DNA of 64,000 bases, taken from contig JBGTJE010000028.1 of assembly GCA_041745295.1 (NCBI GenBank), positions 62,001 through 126,000 of the forward strand, read 5' to 3'. Every line of letters begins with the position of its first letter. The first letter of the stretch is position 1. The notes under the pieces were generated by a model, which had not been told where the DNA came from, searched no databases, and worked only from the letters and a program-made list of their open reading frames with translations. Shown piece by piece: positions 1 to 8,613 of this stretch. Source of the DNA: JANMEB01 sp041745295 (GTDB lineage: Bacteria > Planctomycetota > Planctomycetia > Pirellulales > Pirellulaceae). A program made the position numbers and the translations under genes.

Positions 1-984
1 CGCAACTTGCGATTGACTGTGGGCCAGCGAGCCGATTTTGCGACAGCGCCGCGCCGAACGCAGTGCGAATCCGCGGAAGCCCTCGCCAACGTCGATCCCC
101 TGCTCAGATAGAATCTGAATGAACTTTGTTTTGTGCTGTGGGCTTCCCGGAAATAGCAAGGGTATCTTATAGAAAGCCGATTCGATCAGCGGATCAAGCG
201 GAATCACCAAGTCCGACGTTCGCTCCAATTCTTCTAAGAGAATTCGAACCATTTTCTGCCGTGCCGCGTTTCGCTCATCCAGCTTGTCGATCTGCGGTAC
301 AAGAACGGCGGCCTGCAATTCGCTCAGTGGAAACGCATCGTTTCCTCGGTCGCAATATATCCGTGCCCGCTGAAACAACAGTTCGTCTTGGGTGAGAATC
401 GCGCCCCCGCGACCCGCCGTCAATAACTTGCTGCCCCCAAAACTAATCGCACCGACATCGCCGAAACTCCCCAGCCGTTTCCCGTCGAATCGTACCCCGG
501 GGATTTGGCAAGCATCCTCGACCATCGCGATTCCATGCCGACGACAGATCGAAACCAGTCGATCGAGCGGCGCGGTTTGTCCATGCAAATGCGAGACAAT
601 TAACGCTCGAGTCCGGGCCGAAATCGCGGTTTCGACCGCCATCGGTTCGAGCGTGTGCGCGTTTTCCGACAAATCCACCAACACCGGAACCGCGCCGATG
701 AGTTCAATTGCCCGAAAGTTTCCCGGAAAATCATAGGCGGCCAAGATGACTTCATCGCCGGCTTCGACGCCGACTGCGCGCAACGCCACTTCGATTGCAA
801 TCGTGCCGCTACTGCACAACCGGACGAAGGGGCTTTCAAAATAAGCTTGCAACCGTTCACAAAGCTCGGTTGTCGCCGCACCGCTGTACGATCCCCAGCT
901 ACCGTCGGCAAGCAGACGCCCGACCGCCTTCTCGATTTCCTCGTCGCGCGGCGGCCAAGCTGGTATCAAGAATGGATTTTGCAT
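1..984 (-). CDS. DegT/DnrJ/EryC1/StrS-family aminotransferase (C-terminus beyond window)
   Basis: An open frame runs from ATG at 984 through the window edge, 328 codons with no stop, so the gene is partial at its 3' end. The translation reads as a PLP-dependent sugar aminotransferase: GxASGT-like CSSGTIAIEVAL near residues 56-67, the VEDACQ stretch with the PLP-ring Asp, and SFGGSKLLTAGRGG carrying the Schiff-base Lys. Such enzymes aminate keto sugar nucleotides for surface polysaccharides or lipid A variants; the substrate cannot be told. It is divergent from the lipase-like gene. A Gfo/Idh dehydrogenase of the kind that often supplies keto sugars to such enzymes lies 4-6 kb away beside lpxA, on the same strand. 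Confidence 0.88.
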   Translation of the reverse strand, partial: MQNPFLIPAWPPRDEEIEKAVGRLLADGSWGSYSGAATTELCERLQAYFESPFVRLCSSGTIAIEVALRAVGVEAGDEVILAAYDFPGNFRAIELIGAVPVLVDLSENAHTLEPMAVETAISARTRALIVSHLHGQTAPLDRLVSICRRHGIAMVEDACQIPGVRFDGKRLGSFGDVGAISFGGSKLLTAGRGGAILTQDELLFQRARIYCDRGNDAFPLSELQAAVLVPQIDKLDERNAARQKMVRILLEELERTSDLVIPLDPLIESAFYKIPLLFPGSPQHKTKFIQILSEQGIDVGEGFRGFALRSARRCRKIGSLAHSQSQVA

Positions 985-1174
985 GTGATAGCGGACGGGA
1001 TCGACGCGTATTCTCGCTTGACGCTAGCAGCGATTTTCCCCTATAGCTCTCGCACAAAACCCGCGCAGCCTCTGCGCATGATGTGACGCCGCGCGCATTG
1101 TACTTCCTCGGGCAAATGCCTTGATTCGCATTATAGATAATTCCCGACGCTCGAAACCACCGACAAGATCGGGC

Positions 1175-3169
1175 ATGGCCATTACGCGCCTGGCCCTTCC
1201 CGGGATGATCGCCGTTTCGTGTTTGGTGATTGTCCTATCGCTGATCGGGTGCCGGTCTTGGGATATCGATTCCGCGCGACGGCTCGCGCGGATCGCCAGT
1301 TTGGCTCACGCGCAAACGATCACGGTCAAGAAAAAGCAAGCTTCGATCACGCCGCAATGGCAATTGCTGACCCGCGGCGTGCCCCAACCGCCACCGCGCG
1401 TTCTCCAGTTCTTGCGGCGTTACGACTTGGAGGCGAGGTATGCGGAAAGCCCAGACGAGTGTATCGAAGCGGTGATCGAACTGGCCCAAGCCGAGCCAAA
1501 CCTGGAGTCCATTTACGTCTTGTCGGAATTGGCGTTCATTCAAGGCGAATCCGCTCGCCATATGGGGAACGATGATCGGGCCAGCAAAATGTTGGCCACA
1601 TCCCTCATTCACGCATACCGCTATCTGTTCGATCCTAACTTGCCCGATATGCGGAACGCCTACGATCCCCAATTCCGTCGGTCCTGCGATTTATACAACC
1701 AGTCGCTCGAAGGCTTATTGCGAATTATCAATCGGGAGGGGGGACTGCGGCCCGATGAGACGCATACTATTGATTCGTACGGCATGCCGATTGCCTTTGT
1801 CATTGAAACTAACGGCCGCTGGGAACCGGAAGACCTGAGTCGATTCGAGTTCGTTTCCGATTACCGCACCAAGGGCCTGAAGAATCAATACAGCACGTAC
1901 GGTTTGGGCGTTCCGTTGATCGGCGTGCGCGAAACCAAAGAAACTCCGCGCCCCTGGGATCAGTTCTATCCGCCGGGGTTGGCCTTTTCGGTCACCGCGT
2001 TTTTGGAAATCTGTCACGGCGAAGCATCGGGCGACGACGAAAATCGCCGGCATTGCGTCTTGCACTTATACGATCCGCTGCAGAAGACTTCGATCCAAGT
2101 CGGTCAGCGGATAGCTCCCTTGGAAAGCGACATGACGACGCCGTTAGCCTATTTCCTGAATGATCCACTGCTTAACACCGAAATCCTACCGACGTTTTCG
2201 TTGCTCAACGCCGATTTGATCAACACGTTCACCGGGCTGTATATGCTCGAGCCGTACGACCCGAACAAGATCCCCGTTGTACTTGTTCACGGTCTGTGGT
2301 CCACGCCGGTGACTTGGACGGAGATGTTCAACGATTTGAGATCCATGGAGGAAATCCGCGCCAATTACCAGTTTTGGTTCTACTTGTATCCAACCGGGCA
2401 GCCATTCTGGGTCAGTGCCCAGCAGATGCGCGAAGATCTAGCCAGCGTCAACAAGACGCTCGATCCTTGGAACGAAAGCCAAGCCCTCAACAATATGGTC
2501 TTGGTCGGCCACAGTATGGGCGGACTCGTTTCCGCACTGCAAACGCTAAAAAGCGGCGAAGATTTCTGGCATATGGTCAGCGACAAGCCGTTTGACTCGC
2601 TTCAAGGCGATGTCGAGAGCCTGAGCGAACTCAAGTCCCTATTCTTTTTCGATCCGAATCCCGCAATCAAGCGTGTGATCACGATCGGCACGCCGCACAT
2701 GGGGAGCGAATACGCCAATTCGACGACGCAATGGCTCGGCCGCAAGTTTTTCCAAATCCCGGACTTGCTGGAATCGAAATCCGACAAGATCATTCGCGAG
2801 AACGCCGCCGCCATTCGCGACGACGGCTTTTTCGCGACAAAGACCAGTATCGATTCGCTTTCGCCGGATTCAAAATTCTTTGAAGTCATGAAAAACGCCG
2901 CTCGACCGGAGTCGGTTCGCTACCACAACATCGTTGGCCACGTCGAGGACCAAAGCTGGATTACCCAAGCATTCGGAACTTCGATTGAAGGTGACGGCGT
3001 CGTCTCCTTGGTCAGCGCCACGGCCTCCGAGGCCCAATCCGAGATCGAGGTCCAAGCCGAGCACGCCAAAATCCATCGCCATCCTCTCACCATTCTCGAA
3101 GTCCGCCGAATCCTGCTCGAACATCTCCGCGAATCCCAGGCGGCAGCTGCAACGGCAACATCCCATTAG
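1175..3169 (+). CDS. Lipoprotein alpha/beta-hydrolase (lipase/esterase-like)
   Basis: A 664-residue protein from ATG 1175. The frame is open to a TTG at 1121, but ATG 1175 gives a clean lipoprotein signal (MAITRLALPG..., hydrophobic core, lipobox LIGC). The C-terminal half has an alpha/beta-hydrolase signature: VVLVHGLWS near residue 372 (oxyanion-hole HG) and the nucleophile elbow GHSMGG with Ser447. A TIGTPHMGS segment follows, as in triacylglycerol lipases and PGAP1-like esterases, and a likely catalytic His lies near residue 635. The N-terminal ~300 residues have no domain I recognise and may be a recruitment or lid module. Predicted to sit lipid-anchored in the periplasm or outer membrane; the substrate is unknown. 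Confidence 0.82.
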   Translation: MAITRLALPGMIAVSCLVIVLSLIGCRSWDIDSARRLARIASLAHAQTITVKKKQASITPQWQLLTRGVPQPPPRVLQFLRRYDLEARYAESPDECIEAVIELAQAEPNLESIYVLSELAFIQGESARHMGNDDRASKMLATSLIHAYRYLFDPNLPDMRNAYDPQFRRSCDLYNQSLEGLLRIINREGGLRPDETHTIDSYGMPIAFVIETNGRWEPEDLSRFEFVSDYRTKGLKNQYSTYGLGVPLIGVRETKETPRPWDQFYPPGLAFSVTAFLEICHGEASGDDENRRHCVLHLYDPLQKTSIQVGQRIAPLESDMTTPLAYFLNDPLLNTEILPTFSLLNADLINTFTGLYMLEPYDPNKIPVVLVHGLWSTPVTWTEMFNDLRSMEEIRANYQFWFYLYPTGQPFWVSAQQMREDLASVNKTLDPWNESQALNNMVLVGHSMGGLVSALQTLKSGEDFWHMVSDKPFDSLQGDVESLSELKSLFFFDPNPAIKRVITIGTPHMGSEYANSTTQWLGRKFFQIPDLLESKSDKIIRENAAAIRDDGFFATKTSIDSLSPDSKFFEVMKNAARPESVRYHNIVGHVEDQSWITQAFGTSIEGDGVVSLVSATASEAQSEIEVQAEHAKIHRHPLTILEVRRILLEHLRESQAAAATATSH

Positions 3170-3178
3170 CGGGTTGTC

Positions 3179-3228
3179 GAACGGAATTCATTCCGTTTCG
3201 AATGCCCAATACGGAATGAATTCCGTTC
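3179..3228. repeat. Perfect 18-bp inverted repeat
   Basis: Arms 3179-3196 and 3211-3228 are exact reverse complements (GAACGGAATTCATTCCGT) with a 14-nt loop, starting 10 nt after the lipase-like stop codon. No T-tract follows, so it is a weak candidate for a classical terminator; it may be a dispersed palindrome. Confidence 0.75.
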
Positions 3229-3324
3229 TACGCCACTCGGCGACTGCGGGCTCGGTTTTCTCGCGATGCGTTGGCCAGCAATTGAGTTGATCCAATTCGC
3301 CAGCCACGTAGTGGCGATATTCTT

Positions 3325-3519
3325 CTAGCCGTGGGTGCCAACCCACGGAAAGGGTCAACACTACGCCGTTTCAGCCACGTAGTGGCGACACGATTCTTTT
3401 GCGCTCAGTTCTTGGACATGTTTGGGCATCGGACCCGCCGATTGCTTATCATTGTGCCGCCCCTACGCGGCTACCAGAAACGTTGGCGCACCGTCTCCGT
3501 GGGTTGCACCCACGGCTAG
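3325..3519. repeat. Inverted repeat pair, CTAGCCGTGGGTGC arms
   Basis: The arm at 3325-3349 and the arm at 3496-3519 are inverted copies differing by one inserted base. Each arm is itself a small palindrome (CCGTGGGT...ACCCACGG). The spacer includes one of the two CAGCCACGTAGTGGCGA direct repeats. Confidence 0.65.
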
Positions 3520-3625
3520 TCGATTTCGCCGCTCCGCGGCTGTTGGAGTTCAACGTTTACGCTGGGAACCGACGCCAAGACGTGAACTCCCACAATGCCA
3601 GCATCACGCGTCCGCTGAAGTCCTA

Positions 3626-4116
3626 TCAATCCTCATAGTCATAGAAAAGATACCATTTCCCTTTGATGTGGCGATAAGCCGTAAATGACTGCCCATCTGC
3701 CGACCAATACGTATCAAGGTTGTGACTACCAAATCGGGCTTGTCTTGCATGTAAGCGTAACCCTTTGCTGAACCAGTGATGCTCAGACCGCGAGTGCTCG
3801 CGATAAACTCGAACCGCTCGGGATCGTGAAATGCACAGAAACCCCTTGGAATGCCAAGCGTCGAGAAAAGCTTCCGATATGACCGTATCCGCTCGGGCAT
3901 GACACCGATGGAAGATGGGTCTTCTGGCTGAGCCCAGCCATCGTCAACGTTCTTCAGCTTCTTGTCAGCGCGAAGCATCGTGAGCAACCGCTCGAAGTCC
4001 GCCTCGTGTCTTTTGAAGTTCCGGAGCAGGACGTCGTCGCTAGGATGAGAAGCCTTCCCACAGCCTCCAAGAGCCAAGAGAAGGAACGGAATAATGAAAA
4101 ATCGGAGGCGCCTCAT
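3626..4116 (-). pseudogene. Small lipoprotein gene broken by a frameshift
   Basis: From ATG 4116 the frame gives a lipoprotein signal (MRRLRFFIIPFLLLALGGC) and a ~130-residue soluble domain containing GIPRGFCAFHDPERFEFIAS. After the segment DKPDLVV (about 3727-3745) that frame turns nonsensical and stops at 3604. The alternative frame continues with a far more protein-like tail: LDTYWSADGQSFTAYRHI, then a W-Y-L-F-Y-D-Y-E-D terminus ending at a TGA (3626-3628). A single-base indel therefore seems to have separated the conserved C-terminus. Either the gene is a recent pseudogene or the base is a sequencing error. The family is not one I can assign a function to. Confidence 0.7.
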
Positions 4117-4851
4117 AATTCTGCAAACCTGCTTTTAGACAGATCCGCATAATACCCGTTCGACCGCACATTAGCAGCCTAAAGCGCGGAATGCATTTTG
4201 TCCTAAGTCAAATTATAGTCGCCACTTGCAAGGATTTCACGCCTTGGTAAGCATGTTAAGCCGTTTCCGTCGAATGCTCGCCAGGGGCTAATCCAAACGC
4301 AAGGGAGAAAGTTTTGTCCTCCTACAATCGCCCAAGCGTCCGCGCAAAATTGCAAGACGAATTGATTCGTTGCTAATGATGCCTCGCGATTCTTCTCTGG
4401 ATTCGATTCTTTACCGCGAAGCGGTTGCATCCCAAAGCCCAGGGGTGCGATCCGATTCATCGGATCGCTACCCTGGGACATGGATGGTAAATCAATCCCC
4501 AACCCTGAAGGGGTTGCATCCGATGCCGGGGCAAGGATCCAACCCTTTCAGGATTGGTCTGATGGCTGCGATTGTGAACCCCAGGGTGCGTTGCGCGACC
4601 CTGGGCTTTGCGATCCAACCCCGTTGGGGTAGGGAATGCGAAATCGCGAGGAACGGCCAAACATCCCGAAAAGAATTGCGCAGCTGCGTTGCGCGAATGT
4701 CCGGAAACCCAAATGCCCCTCACCCTGCCCTCTCCCCGGAAGCCGGGGCGAGGGAACGAATTTGGCCCCCTCACACGGCGCTCTTCAGCCGACGGTGGGC
4801 GAGGGAACGATTCCGGTTTTCGGATTTTCTCTACGACTTGAGAATGCTCGT
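4117..4851. other. 735-bp repeat-filled intergenic region
   Basis: No convincing gene on either strand. It contains palindromes of the CCCAGGG/CCCTGGG kind (4432-4479 and 4581-4607), CAACCC-GGGGTTG arms (4499-4516 and 4540-4560), and one full plus one degenerate copy of the CCCTCACCCT...GGGCGAGGGAACG element (4715-4758 and 4765-4810). The ORFs crossing it are repeat translations. Confidence 0.65.
4715..4810. repeat. CCCTCACCCT...GCGAGGGAACG element, two tandem copies
   Basis: The first copy (4715-4758) reads GCCCCTCACCCTGCCCTCTC then a CCCCGG/CCGGGG hairpin ending GGCGAGGGAACGA. A second, decayed copy follows at 4765-4810, also ending GGGCGAGGGAACGA. Related copies lie at 14366-14523, 30505-30549, 47906-47949 and, more weakly, 32359-32395 and 37897-37932. 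Confidence 0.75.
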
Positions 4852-5913
4852 CTATGCCGCTCTGCGCATCGGTAGCGTGCTCGGATTGAGTGGCAGGACC
4901 GAGGGATGCTCGAGCTGAGCGCCGCGGCTGATGGCTTGGGTGATCGATTCGGCAAGGGCCACGGCGTGGCGGCCGGCGAAGATGTCGACCCGCGGCAATT
5001 GACCGCTTCGAATCGCCTCGATCCAGTCCTTCTGTTCCTCAAAAATGGCGTTGCAGGGTTCCACGGTCAGCGTCGAACGCGGCAGGACGGCGGAAAACAT
5101 TTCGTCGCGATACTTTTGCTTTTGCTCGGCGGATAAATCGTCTCCCATGAGCCGCACCACGGTCGCCATCGGAGAAATTTCGACGATCTCCGCCGAGTGG
5201 TTGGCCAAGTCGATCGTCGCAAAGCCTTGGCTGCCGAACAGCCGAATCACGCGACTCGCCGTCGGGCTACAACGCGACGCCGAAAAGTTCGCGACGGTGC
5301 CGCATTCGAACTGTAAACGAGCATGGGCAAAGTCTTCGTCGCGACTCAAAATCGTCGTTCCGAAGGCTTGCACGTCGCTCACCGGCGAGCCGACAAGCCA
5401 ATGGACCAAGTCGAGATCGTGGATCATCAAGTCGAACACGACGCCGATGTCAGTCGAACGAAACGAATATCCGCTATGTCGAACCGCTTCGATATATTGC
5501 GGTCGGCCGATCTTATGGCAGACGGCATTCCAAGCCGGGTTGAATCGCTCGACGTGTCCGACCTGCACGATGGCCCCACTTTGCTGGGCCAGCTCGACCA
5601 ACTGATCGGCTTGCCAAGTCGCAGTCGTGAGCGGTTTTTCGATGAGCAAATGAACACCCCGACGCAATAGTTCCGCCGCGATTTCGTAATGATTTTGCGA
5701 CGGTGCGGCGATGATGGCCGCGTCGAGGTCTTGTTCCCAACTGCGATAATCGAGCGTCGTGCCGACGCGGAACGATTGTTCGGCGCGGTGACAAGCCGCC
5801 GGGTTGGGATCGGCAATGCCAATGCACTCGACGTCGGGATGTTGCAGGAGCAAACGCGTGTGAATGGTGCCGAGATGGCCGCCCCCAACCACACCAACTC
5901 GCAAGCGGTTCAT
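4852..5913 (-). CDS. Gfo/Idh/MocA-family NAD(P)-dependent sugar dehydrogenase, lpxA-linked
   Basis: A 353-residue oxidoreductase. The N-terminal Rossmann motif GVVGGGHLG is at residues 7-15 and the family hallmark EKP at 92-94, followed by the usual alpha/beta substrate domain. Its ATG overlaps the lpxA stop (ATGA, 5910-5913), so the two are probably translationally coupled. In Acidithiobacillus and Leptospira a Gfo/Idh enzyme (GnnA) beside lpxA oxidises UDP-GlcNAc at C3, so that an aminotransferase (GnnB) can make a diamino sugar for amide-linked lipid A. The context here fits a GnnA-like role, but the sequence alone does not prove it. No lpxB follows; the downstream gap is repeats. Confidence 0.88.
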   Translation of the reverse strand: MNRLRVGVVGGGHLGTIHTRLLLQHPDVECIGIADPNPAACHRAEQSFRVGTTLDYRSWEQDLDAAIIAAPSQNHYEIAAELLRRGVHLLIEKPLTTATWQADQLVELAQQSGAIVQVGHVERFNPAWNAVCHKIGRPQYIEAVRHSGYSFRSTDIGVVFDLMIHDLDLVHWLVGSPVSDVQAFGTTILSRDEDFAHARLQFECGTVANFSASRCSPTASRVIRLFGSQGFATIDLANHSAEIVEISPMATVVRLMGDDLSAEQKQKYRDEMFSAVLPRSTLTVEPCNAIFEEQKDWIEAIRSGQLPRVDIFAGRHAVALAESITQAISRGAQLEHPSVLPLNPSTLPMRRAA

Positions 5914-6776
5914 GCAACAGCTCTCCTTTTGTCGCGTCCGCGACCGTGGCGGCCTTCCGCCGATGCTTGAATGAAATCGAGCATGTGCTGGACTTCCGTG
6001 GACAACAATCCGTCGTTGTCTAAGATCTCGCGGGCGTTTTCTAGTCCGACTCGCGAGCGATACAGCAGCCGATGTGCGTCGTGCAACCCGCGGATGACTT
6101 GAGCGCCAAAACTCTTGCGCTTGAGCGCGATGATATTAACGCAGGTGGGTCGGGCGGGATTGCCCGCGGCCAACATGAACGGGGCGATGTCTTGGGAGAC
6201 CAGGCTCAGCGCTCCGATAAACGCGAATTTGCCGACCGATGCATAGTGATGGACCCCGACCCCGCCGGAGATCGTCACGTTGTCGTGGATGTGGACATGC
6301 CCGCCCAACAATGCGGCGTTGGCCATGACGACGTGGTTGCCCACTGAGCAATCGTGGGCCACATGGCACCCGGCCATAATGAAGCAATTGCTTCCGACGC
6401 GGGTGATGCCCTCTTCTTTCTCCGAGCCACGGTTAATCGTCACGCTCTCGCGAATCAAGTTGCTGTTGCCGATGATGACTTGGGTGTCGCTCCCTCGAAA
6501 GGACAAATCTTGAGGATCGCTGCCGATCACGACGCCCGCGCAGATCCGATTGTTGTCGCCGATCGTGGATCGGCCGGTGATCGTCACGTTGTTCTGCAGC
6601 ACGGTCCCGCGCCCGATTTTCACATCGGGCCCGATCACGCAAAATGGGCCGATCTCAACATCGTTCCCAATTTCGGCCTTGGGATCGACGACGGCGTATT
6701 GCGAGATGCGGGCGGGGGTCGCCCGGGGTTGATCGACCCACTGGCCATCAGGATTGAAGGGGATGATTCTGTTCAC
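5910..6776 (-). CDS. lpxA: Acyl-ACP--UDP-N-acetylglucosamine O-acyltransferase (LpxA)
   Basis: Catalyses the first step of lipid A synthesis in the cytoplasm. It is 288 residues against about 262 in E. coli, the excess being mostly an N-terminal extension of about 22 residues. A left-handed beta-helix hexapeptide pattern runs through residues 25-195. The catalytic dyad region CHVAHDC gives His138 and His141 (E. coli His122/His125). The C-terminal helix contains NIIALKRKSFG, matching the family's NIEGLKRRGF. By hand alignment, the acyl-chain ruler residue E. coli Gly173 is Ala189 here. The start is a GTG at 6776 with a weak ribosome site. It lies in the ompH-lpxC-lpxA-Gfo/Idh operon. Confidence 0.95.
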   Translation of the reverse strand: MNRIIPFNPDGQWVDQPRATPARISQYAVVDPKAEIGNDVEIGPFCVIGPDVKIGRGTVLQNNVTITGRSTIGDNNRICAGVVIGSDPQDLSFRGSDTQVIIGNSNLIRESVTINRGSEKEEGITRVGSNCFIMAGCHVAHDCSVGNHVVMANAALLGGHVHIHDNVTISGGVGVHHYASVGKFAFIGALSLVSQDIAPFMLAAGNPARPTCVNIIALKRKSFGAQVIRGLHDAHRLLYRSRVGLENAREILDNDGLLSTEVQHMLDFIQASAEGRHGRGRDKRRAVA

Positions 6777-6796
6777 GCGGCACCGTGGGGGTAGAA

Positions 6797-7687
6797 CTAG
6801 GCGGATTTGAGGAGCGGAGGTGAAGCTTGGCAGGCGGCCAACAACTGCCGAACCAATTCGGCGTTGAGTTGATGCCCGCCGCGAAACACAGTGATTTTGC
6901 CGACGATGTCAAAGGGAGCTAACGTGAGATCCCCTATCACGTCTAGCGTCTTATGGCGAACGCATTCGTCCTTGAATCGAAGCTGATTTTCAATCGGTCC
7001 TTGCTCATCGAAGACGAGCAAATCTTGGTAGCGCGTGCGTTGCCCGAATCCTTGGGCCCGCAGCCAATCGGCTTCCTCCTTGAGCACAAACGTCCGCGCG
7101 GGGGCCAGTTGCTCGACGAAAGTCCGAGGGTTGACGTCGACCCGCAGGGACTGGCATCCGATCACCGGATGATCGGGATAATCCACGTTGTATTCGATGG
7201 TCAACTGGCCAAAGTCCGGCTCGGCGCGGATCCAACTCCGCTCGTCCCCGACACGCACCGGATGGGAGACGATCATTTGACGCCGCGTGGCTTCTTGCCG
7301 AACGATCCGGGCGCCCAGCAACGCTTCAACGTAGGGTTGACTGGAACCGTCGCAACCGGGCAATTCGGCCCGATCGACCCAGATCTCGCAATTGTCGATG
7401 TGAAGTCCGGACAGTGCCGCCAAAACGTGTTCGACCATGTCGACCGACACGCCGCGTTCGGCGAGTACGGTTCGTCGCGGGACGTCGCACCGATTTCCGA
7501 TGCAAACGGGAATTCGAGGTGAACCGGAAAGATCGCGGCGAACGAAGACCAAACCCGTGTCGGCGGCCGCCGGTCGGAACTCAACGGTCACGTCGAGTCC
7601 ACTCCAATAACCGTATCCCGAAACCGCTGCCGGCCGGCGAATCGTCTGTTGGTTTCGAGCAATGAGTTTCAAGGTAAGACCCTTCAA
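6797..7687 (-). CDS. lpxC: UDP-3-O-acyl-N-acetylglucosamine deacetylase (LpxC)
   Basis: The zinc deacetylase that commits lipid A synthesis. About 296 residues, a stand-alone LpxC with no FabZ fusion. VEHVLAALSGLHIDN supplies Glu86 and the zinc ligand His87. RHKTLDVIGD supplies the second His and the Asp ligand, plus the conserved Lys. RGGHQLNAELV supplies the late catalytic His. No ATG start exists in this stretch; TTG at 7687 or TTG at 7672 are the options, both giving an N-terminus (LTLKLIARNQQT) that aligns with the family start. It is 32 nt downstream of ompH and 20 nt upstream of lpxA. Confidence 0.95.
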   Translation of the reverse strand: MKGLTLKLIARNQQTIRRPAAVSGYGYWSGLDVTVEFRPAAADTGLVFVRRDLSGSPRIPVCIGNRCDVPRRTVLAERGVSVDMVEHVLAALSGLHIDNCEIWVDRAELPGCDGSSQPYVEALLGARIVRQEATRRQMIVSHPVRVGDERSWIRAEPDFGQLTIEYNVDYPDHPVIGCQSLRVDVNPRTFVEQLAPARTFVLKEEADWLRAQGFGQRTRYQDLLVFDEQGPIENQLRFKDECVRHKTLDVIGDLTLAPFDIVGKITVFRGGHQLNAELVRQLLAACQASPPLLKSA

Positions 7688-7719
7688 CGTGGAGCCATGT
7701 CGGCACGTTGGACGTCGCG

Positions 7720-8298
7720 TTATTTAAGCGCTGGCGGCGAGGCTTGCGCCATCCGCTGAATGATTTGATCGGTGATATCGTGCCGTGGCGCATAATAGAC
7801 GACGCTGTTGTTAAACGTCTGCATGATCGTTTCGGGATCGTCGAGCGACATTTGTTCGCTGCTAAAGCGAATGACGATGGGGACTTTGTTTTGATCACAG
7901 TATTCCCCAATGAACTGGTTGATCAACACGTATGTATCGAAGTGCAATTTGGATTCGCGTTGCATCAGTTCGCGAAGTTTGGCCCGGCGGTCGACCTCCC
8001 ACTTGGCGGTGAGTTGCGCGAGGTCATTTTCGGCTTGTTTGTAGTCAGGGCTGGCCGCGTCGAGCTTGCGCAAGGCCTCGGTTTTTTGGGCGAGTGATTG
8101 CTGTGCCTGTTGCAATTGAGCCTGAAATTGATCGGCTTCGTTCTTCAACGTCGCCATTTGCTGGTTAAAAGTTGCGTGGGCTTTGAAGATCTTGCTGATG
8201 TCGACCAGGCAAAGTTGAGATTGGGCCAACGCCGAAGACGGGGTCGAGGTCGCTGCCAGAACCGCCAGAATGGTGACGGCAATTGAGATTCGTTTCAC
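7720..8298 (-). CDS. OmpH/Skp-family periplasmic chaperone
   Basis: A 192-residue exported protein. The GTG at 8298 is chosen because an AAGGAG ribosome site lies 7 nt upstream (8306-8311) and because it yields a normal signal peptide (MKRISIAVTILAVLAATSTP...ALAQ). The frame is open further upstream to 8577, but that part has no such features. After the signal comes CLVDISKIFKAHATF, the OmpH family start, and then a long Gln/Ala/Lys-rich coiled coil of about 90 residues. Skp-type proteins hold unfolded outer-membrane proteins in the periplasm. Its place in front of lpxC-lpxA matches the bam/ompH/lpx clusters of other diderms, though no bamA is in this window. Confidence 0.88.
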   Translation of the reverse strand: MKRISIAVTILAVLAATSTPSSALAQSQLCLVDISKIFKAHATFNQQMATLKNEADQFQAQLQQAQQSLAQKTEALRKLDAASPDYKQAENDLAQLTAKWEVDRRAKLRELMQRESKLHFDTYVLINQFIGEYCDQNKVPIVIRFSSEQMSLDDPETIMQTFNNSVVYYAPRHDITDQIIQRMAQASPPALK

Positions 8299-8613
8299 TT
8301 CAGCACTCCTTGCTGCTTTGGGTCGGTGACCGGCGAGAACTCCATCCATGAAATCCCGCAAGCGATCGAAATCGCTAACGACGGCCGCGTATTCTGCCCG
8401 TAAATCTCGATCAAGTAAAGAGCGAAATGGGCCGCAAATTCCAGGATCAAACTGCCCCAGCCTTGGTGACAGCATCGCGATGCGAGCCCCAAGGGTAGGC
8501 AGGTATTCGAAAACCAGGGTTGCGGGTCCCCAAACGTAGGCGGCGTGACACACCATTCGGACCACGGTCGGCTGCACGCACCCTACGCGAAGGTCTCACC
8601 GAATGCCTGAATC
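8299..8613. other. Intergenic region upstream of ompH
   Basis: Apart from the ompH ribosome site (8306-8311) nothing distinctive was seen. It is the likely place for the promoter of the ompH-lpxC-lpxA-Gfo/Idh operon. The open frame crossing it on the minus strand is judged to be chance. Confidence 0.5.

Larger units (their letters stand above)
3170..3625. other. Intergenic region rich in inverted repeats
   Basis: No credible gene. It holds a perfect 18-bp hairpin (3179-3228), two copies of CAGCCACGTAGTGGCGA (3301-3317 and 3373-3389), and an inverted pair of CTAGCCGTGGGTGC-type arms (3325-3349 and 3496-3519). Short ORFs here consist mostly of these repeats. Confidence 0.7.

Noticed and set aside
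3179..3228. Rho-independent terminator after the lipase-like gene
   Set aside because: The stem is perfect but no T-tract follows on either strand, so it is listed as an inverted repeat only.
8299..8577. Upstream extension of the ompH reading frame
   Set aside because: The text lacks a signal peptide or family match, whereas GTG 8298 has AAGGAG at the right distance and begins a clean signal peptide.
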